NCBI GenBank assembly: GCA_947167455.1
Contig: CAMVIB010000009.1
Coordinates: 1-64,000 of the forward strand
Length of the DNA stretch: 64,000 bases
DNA from: an uncultured Prevotellaceae bacterium
Lineage (GTDB): Bacteria > Bacteroidota > Bacteroidia > Bacteroidales > Bacteroidaceae
Direction of reading: 5' to 3'
A program made the translations under genes and the position numbers. Shown here piece by piece: positions 60,187 through 64,000 of this stretch. The notes under the pieces are model-generated. The model was not told where the DNA came from. It searched no databases and saw nothing but the letters and a program-made list of their open reading frames with translations. Within the stretch, counting starts at the first letter, position 1, and every line of letters starts with the position of its first letter.

Positions 60187-60837
60187 ATGAGCAGAAAGAT
60201 AGGCATTGTAAGCGAAGGCGTTTCTGACTTCTGGGTGCTTCGTCATATTATCACCAGATATTTGAAAGACCAAGACCTGTGGGTACTACCATTAAATCCC
60301 AAACAAACTAAGGATGGCAAACAAGATGGTCCTGGCGGCTGGGGATTGGTGATGAAGTATCTTGAGGATAAAGAGAAAAAGCTGATAGTTGAAGCACTAA
60401 AGGAAGACTTTGAATATATTGTAGTGCAGATTGATACCGATGTATGTGAAGAATATGGTGTAAGGCATGATTTGACTGACATGGGAGCCTTTTGGCAAAG
60501 TGTCTGCGACAATCTTAGCAATCGTCTGCCTGATGACTTTGACAAGAACAGACTGGTATTTGCTATCTGTATTGATGAGATAGAGTGTTGGTTGATACCA
60601 TTTGTCGATACGAACAAAAAGGATTGCCAAAACACAAATCGGTGTGTCAACATTGTCAATAAGAGCATCAAAGGGAAAGATTTGTTTATTGATGCAGACA
60701 ACAAAAATAGCGACGGGGCCAAGGGAGCATACGACTATATTCTGAAACAAAAGAAGAAGCCAAAGGACATCAAGGAGTGCTCTGTGCATAATTATGGCTT
60801 TACGAAATTTATTGAGCAACTTGACAAATTAGAATGA
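60187..60837 (+). CDS. TOPRIM-like nuclease subunit (DUF4276/RloB-like)
   Basis: The 216-residue protein begins with GIVSEGVSDFWVLRHII, where Glu10 fits the TOPRIM metal-binding Glu. It continues with VVQIDTDV (Asp83, Asp85, the DxD) and AICIDEIECWLIP. This order is that of small TOPRIM proteins encoded after AAA15 ATPases. It may be a nuclease or effector activated by the ATPase. Its stop overlaps the next start (ATGA at 60834). Family name is uncertain; the similarity to DUF4276/RloB is by pattern only. Confidence 0.7.
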   Translation: MSRKIGIVSEGVSDFWVLRHIITRYLKDQDLWVLPLNPKQTKDGKQDGPGGWGLVMKYLEDKEKKLIVEALKEDFEYIVVQIDTDVCEEYGVRHDLTDMGAFWQSVCDNLSNRLPDDFDKNRLVFAICIDEIECWLIPFVDTNKKDCQNTNRCVNIVNKSIKGKDLFIDADNKNSDGAKGAYDYILKQKKKPKDIKECSVHNYGFTKFIEQLDKLE

Positions 60838-61949
60838 CTATGGATATTAAGCAGCAGACGATTACGGTTCGTGACCTTGTAGCAGGTTATATGAATGACC
60901 CAGACTACGGTGTGCGTGGATATGGTGGACGCCTTGACATTCGACCTCCATATCAAAGAGAGTTCCGGTATGATACAAAACAGAAGCAAGCTGTCGTGAA
61001 TACTATTTTGAAAGGCTTTCCGCTTAACATCATGTATTGGAGCGTGGTAAACAACGATCAGTTTGAAATGATTGATGGTCAGCAACGCACTCTTTCAATT
61101 TGCGAATACTTTACGCATGAATTTAATATCGAAGACCATGACCGTGGCATCCTTTATTTTAGTTCGCTAACACCAGACGAGCAGCAAAAGTTTTTGAACT
61201 ACGAATTGACGGTTTACTTCTGTACAGGAACAGACAAAGAGAAACTTGACTGGTTTCGGGTTATCAATATTGCAGGGGAAAGACTGCTTGACCAAGAACT
61301 CCTAAATGCTGTCTATGTCGGTCCATTCGTAACAGATGCACGTCGGCATTTCTCAAAAGACGGATGCCCAGCCTACAAGATGGCAGCAGACTTGCTAAAT
61401 GGCGTAGCACGTGAACAGGCATACCTGCACACTGTTTTTCAGTGGGCTGCAAGGCGTGAAGGAATCAAAGAGGTTAGTGAATATATGTCGAAGCACAAAG
61501 ACGATGCAAATGCCAATCAACTTTGGGCTTACTTCTCGGCAATCGTCACTTGGGTACGCTCTACGTTCATCAAGTATCGCAAGGAAATGAAAGGCTTGGA
61601 TTGGGGATTGCTCTACGACAATTACCACGAAGAGATTTATGACACCGCAGAACTTGAACAGCGCATACACGATTTGATGGAAGACGACGAGATAATGAAA
61701 AAGTCGGGTATTTATAGTTATGTGCTGAGTGGTGACTTACGCGACCTCTCTTTCCGCACTTTCGACAAAAAGCAGAAGCGTGAAGCCTATGAGCGACAAC
61801 AAGGCATCTGCGCCCATTGTGGCAAGCACTTTGAACTGGAAGAAATGGAGGGCGACCATATTACACCGTGGGCAGAGGGTGGCGTAACAACTGCCGAGAA
61901 TTGCCAGATGTTATGTAAGGAATGTAATAGAAAAAAAGGAGCAAAATAA
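60834..61949 (+). CDS. DUF262-HNH endonuclease (GmrSD/SspE-like layout)
   Basis: The 371-residue protein has a DUF262 (ParB-like NTPase) N-terminal domain with PPYQREF (38-44) and IDGQQRT (80-86), the catalytic signature. A helical middle follows. The C-terminal HNH domain has CAHCG (about 326-330), GDHITPWAEGG and CKECNRKKG. DUF262 plus HNH-type nuclease is the architecture of type IV restriction (GmrSD) and SspE, which sense DNA modification. Here the HNH is of the CxxC zinc-finger type and not DUF1524. Overlaps the TOPRIM gene, so it may be a third component of the same system. Confidence 0.85.
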   Translation: MTMDIKQQTITVRDLVAGYMNDPDYGVRGYGGRLDIRPPYQREFRYDTKQKQAVVNTILKGFPLNIMYWSVVNNDQFEMIDGQQRTLSICEYFTHEFNIEDHDRGILYFSSLTPDEQQKFLNYELTVYFCTGTDKEKLDWFRVINIAGERLLDQELLNAVYVGPFVTDARRHFSKDGCPAYKMAADLLNGVAREQAYLHTVFQWAARREGIKEVSEYMSKHKDDANANQLWAYFSAIVTWVRSTFIKYRKEMKGLDWGLLYDNYHEEIYDTAELEQRIHDLMEDDEIMKKSGIYSYVLSGDLRDLSFRTFDKKQKREAYERQQGICAHCGKHFELEEMEGDHITPWAEGGVTTAENCQMLCKECNRKKGAK

Positions 61950-61974
61950 AAATACTAATCAAAAATATACGATT

Positions 61975-62343
61975 ATGGAAAAAGAATTGACTGATGAGTT
62001 GAAAGATATAGTATTAGACCCATCTTATGACTTGAATGATTATTTATTAGACCCATCAAAAGACTATCGACAAACATTAACAATGTGGCGTGTGGATAAG
62101 CACGGGAACCTGATATGGGTGAAGGATAAATACGGAAACAACAAATCATTTTACGTTATTGAAAAAGAGGAATTGACGGATGAAGATTGGCTGACCCACA
62201 TGCGTGGTAAGTTGGATGCCGCTGATTTTGGCGAGTTTGCATGTGCTTACTTCAAGGCATGTGAAATGGCTGGAATTAAAGAGCTAAAAGTAACGTTACG
62301 TGGAGAGTTCAACCGCTCTTTCAAATTCGCTGATGAAGAATGA
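61975..62343 (+). CDS. Small acidic protein of unknown function
   Basis: The 122 residues are acidic, rich in Asp/Glu/Leu, with no membrane segment or known motif. A mixed beta region (LTMWRVDKHGNLIWVKDKYG) and a helical end are apparent. It lies 25 bp after the DUF262-HNH gene and 19 bp before the GIY-YIG gene in the same AT-rich run, so it is probably in the operon. I do not recognise the family. Confidence 0.65.
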   Translation: MEKELTDELKDIVLDPSYDLNDYLLDPSKDYRQTLTMWRVDKHGNLIWVKDKYGNNKSFYVIEKEELTDEDWLTHMRGKLDAADFGEFACAYFKACEMAGIKELKVTLRGEFNRSFKFADEE

Positions 62344-62362
62344 GCCTAAATTATCATAGTTT

Positions 62363-62992
62363 ATGGAATACGGAATAGTTTATCTTTTAACCAATCCTGT
62401 AATGCCAGGGCTTGTAAAGATTGGCATGACTACGCAGGAAGATATAGACAAGAGGATGAAGGAACTCTATACAACGGGCGTTCCTGTTCCCTTTGAGTGC
62501 CAGTTTGCTTGCAAGGTGAAGAAAGGCGACTGCGCCAAGATTGAGAAAGCCCTGCACACGGCATTTGCTCCGCAGCGCATCAATGCTAACCGTGAGTTCT
62601 TCCGCATACAGGTGGAACAGGCCAAGGCCATTCTTGAACTATTCCACCATACCGACGTAACGGAAGAAGTGAGCGACGAAATAGAAAGTGACTTGACTGA
62701 TGACGATAAGGCTGCATCGGCAAAGGCACAGGTTCATCGTCCACCGCTCAACTTTTACGAAATGGGAATGCAAAAGGGTGATGTACTGCAATGGAAAGAC
62801 GACCCAACGATAACCGTTACGATTGTATCGGAACGGAGAATAAGCTACGAGGGCGAGGAAACTTCTATCAGTTCACTCTCTGCCAAGTTGAAAGGCTACA
62901 AGGTCAAGCACATTGCCCCCGGTGCTCACTGGCTCTACAAAGAGAAACTACTAAGCGACATTTACGACGAGACTTATCCGTTTGAAGAATAA
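62363..62992 (+). CDS. GIY-YIG/T5orf172-family nuclease with RAMA-like C-terminal domain
   Basis: The 209-residue protein has GIVYLLTNP (GIY), GLVKIGMTT (YIG equivalent), and a conserved Arg (DKRMKELYTT) in the N-terminal 90 residues. This is the T5orf172/MUG113 branch. The C-terminal part (KGDVLQWKDDPTITVTIVSERRISYEGEE, SSLSAKL) resembles the RAMA/DUF4357 beta domain linked to modified-DNA recognition. This is consistent with a modification-sensing or restriction role beside the methylase. The next frame begins 2 bp downstream. Confidence 0.75.
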   Translation: MEYGIVYLLTNPVMPGLVKIGMTTQEDIDKRMKELYTTGVPVPFECQFACKVKKGDCAKIEKALHTAFAPQRINANREFFRIQVEQAKAILELFHHTDVTEEVSDEIESDLTDDDKAASAKAQVHRPPLNFYEMGMQKGDVLQWKDDPTITVTIVSERRISYEGEETSISSLSAKLKGYKVKHIAPGAHWLYKEKLLSDIYDETYPFEE

Positions 62993-62994
62993 CT

Positions 62995-63397
62995 ATGGAA
63001 ATAAAGGACTTTATAAAGGAAGCATTACTCCAGATAGTAGATGGCGTTTCAACTGCAAACGAAGCACTACAGGAAAAAAGGAGCATTCATTCCCACAAAG
63101 GGCTTGATAGGCGAAGATGTTTTATTTAGGGTTGAAGAGGGTAATACGACAAAGCATTGTATTAAAGTAGATTTTGATATTGCAGTAGCACTAACACAAG
63201 AAGAATCTACAAAGTTGGAGGGTTCAATAAGAACCTCAGGCGAGGGCAAACTAAACATCGTGCCTTTGCTTTCAAAGGTTGGGTTGGGTGTCAATGCAAA
63301 TGGAGCCGCATCAAAGGAAACAAAAGATGATGGGCAAACTATTCATCGGATAAGATGCACGATACCACTTTCTTTGCCCGATTCTCCAAATGAATAA
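62995..63397 (+). pseudogene. Conserved hypothetical gene with a frameshift at an A-run
   Basis: From the ATG at 62995 the frame reads MEIKDFIKEALLQIVDGVSTANEALQEK and then stops at 63129. From the A6 run near 63072 the +1 frame continues as KGAFIPTKGLIGEDVLFRVEEG to a stop at 63397. Joined, the two parts give one coherent protein of about 133 residues with an N-terminal helix (IKDFIKEALLQIVDGV) and a beta-rich C-terminus. One base too many in the A-run, programmed slippage or a sequencing error would explain it. Family unknown. Confidence 0.6.
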
Positions 63398-63407
63398 GTG
63401 ATAAGCT

Positions 63408-63599
63408 ATGGGAGACGTTTATTACAAGTTAGACAAGAAGTCAAGGGAAGAACTGATTAGCACGGTTAAGCGGGTTGCCATTGAAATTCTTGAAGGGCCA
63501 CAGGAAAATTGGATAACTGCTGACGAGGTTTCCAAAATGTTTCCTTTCTTTAACCCAAATCGGTCATTAGGACGGTCATTTTCGTGGTCGTCTTCATAA
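63408..63599 (+). CDS. Truncated helix-turn-helix-like protein
   Basis: The 63 residues start with KLDKKSREELISTVKRVAIEIL and ENWITADEVSKMFPFF, which looks like the beginning of a small DNA-binding helix pair. The rest (from residue 49) lies in an inverted repeat shared with the transposase fragment on the other side, so the natural C-terminus has probably been lost. Confidence 0.5.
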   Translation: MGDVYYKLDKKSREELISTVKRVAIEILEGPQENWITADEVSKMFPFFNPNRSLGRSFSWSSS

Positions 63600-63738
63600 C
63601 CGATTGATAACAGTCCTTTTGTAATTTGACTTTTCTAATGACCGCCATTAGAAATTCAACCATACAAAAGACGAAATTTCAACACGTTACAAACTTTACC
63701 ACGGATTATTGCGCTTCTAATGACCGATTCGGGTTGAA
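63551..63738. repeat. Inverted repeat junction between the truncated HTH gene and transposase fragment
   Basis: TAACCCAAATCGGTCATTAG (63551-63570) and, inverted, CTAATGACCGATTCGGGTT (63716-63734) match with one mismatch. Further TCTAATGACCG copies lie inside (near 63634). It could be a MITE or the end of an insertion sequence. Confidence 0.6.
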
Positions 63739-64000
63739 ATAACGCTGGTATGCCCTGTGGTCTGCTCCACGCTTCCACCCCAAAAGTTTGCACAGGGCTG
63801 CATCATACCGGACTACGTCAAGGTGCCCAAAGCAACTTGCACCACACCATACTCCGGCGAACAGACCCAATATCAGCTGTAACGGCTTATAACCCCTGTT
63901 GGAACCCTGGGACGGAATACCGCACATCTCCAGATGCTCTGCAAAATGGCATCTCTCAAGCATCTTCAAGAACAGAGAGAGGCCGCCAAACGGAGTAATC
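63706..64000 (-). mobile_element. IS1380-like transposase, N-terminal part, truncated by the inverted repeat and window end
   Basis: The minus-strand frame is open from the window end to 63706. It reads TPFGGLSLFLKMLERCHFAEHL, LQLILGLFAGVWCGASCFGHLDVVRYD and LGWKRGADHRAYQRYF, the N-terminal pattern of IS1380/IS4-type transposases. At 63738 the protein runs into the inverted repeat and stops after NPNRSLEAQ, so the catalytic DDE part is missing. Confidence 0.6.

Overview
The window reads as chromosomal DNA of a Bacteroidales bacterium, most likely a Prevotellaceae (Prevotella-like) member. Supporting this: promoters of the Bacteroidetes type (TTG, about 19-21 bp, TAnnTTTG), hardly any Shine-Dalgarno sites, a GH13 branching enzyme close to the eukaryotic type, DUF4301 and MORN proteins, tandem MacB/FtsX permeases, an ECF sigma factor paired with a membrane-anchored beta-barrel protein, and a secreted protein with a type-IX-like C-terminal domain. 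The first 57 kb is GC-rich; about 57.6-64 kb is clearly AT-richer and looks acquired.

Layout. 1-7.8 kb: an operon of three tandem pairs of FtsX-type ABC permeases with one ATPase. 7.9-19.8 kb: metabolic and housekeeping genes (GH2 glycosidase, glycogen branching enzyme, YhcH-like protein, MORN protein, RelA/SpoT-like synthetase, DUF4301 protein, HAD phosphatase). 20-39 kb: an efflux region with a TolC-adaptor operon, a two-component system, an ABC ATPase, three long MacB-like permeases, and a TolC/EmrA/EmrB-like operon; a RAYT-type HUH transposase lies between two of the permeases. 39.7-44.6 kb: clpC, tRNA-Arg and htpG. 44.8-48.3 kb: ECF sigma factor, probable dual-membrane anti-sigma factor and a lipoprotein serpin. 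48.4-57 kb: tRNA-Pro, two glycosyltransferases, a secreted HEGGH protein, uridine kinase, a MltF-like transglycosylase and an iron alcohol dehydrogenase. 57.4-64 kb: an IS21-like end, then a probable defence island (EcoRI-type adenine methylase without a visible endonuclease, AAA ATPase plus TOPRIM protein, DUF262-HNH protein, GIY-YIG protein and small unknowns), closed by a truncated IS1380-like transposase.

The strongest new signal is regulatory. Four efflux promoters (the TolC-adaptor operon and the three long permeases) share a 15-bp near-palindrome of the form GTCTAA-N3-TTAGAC. In all four it lies exactly 63 bp from the -7 box, and the -33/-7 spacer is always 21 bp. The regulator is probably the Fis-HTH response regulator encoded beside one of the sites, which would make this a single two-component-controlled envelope-efflux regulon.

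A second theme is repeat invasion. Composite inverted-repeat inserts sit in frame inside two permeases, a TolC and the histidine kinase, and two MITE-like elements share terminal repeats.
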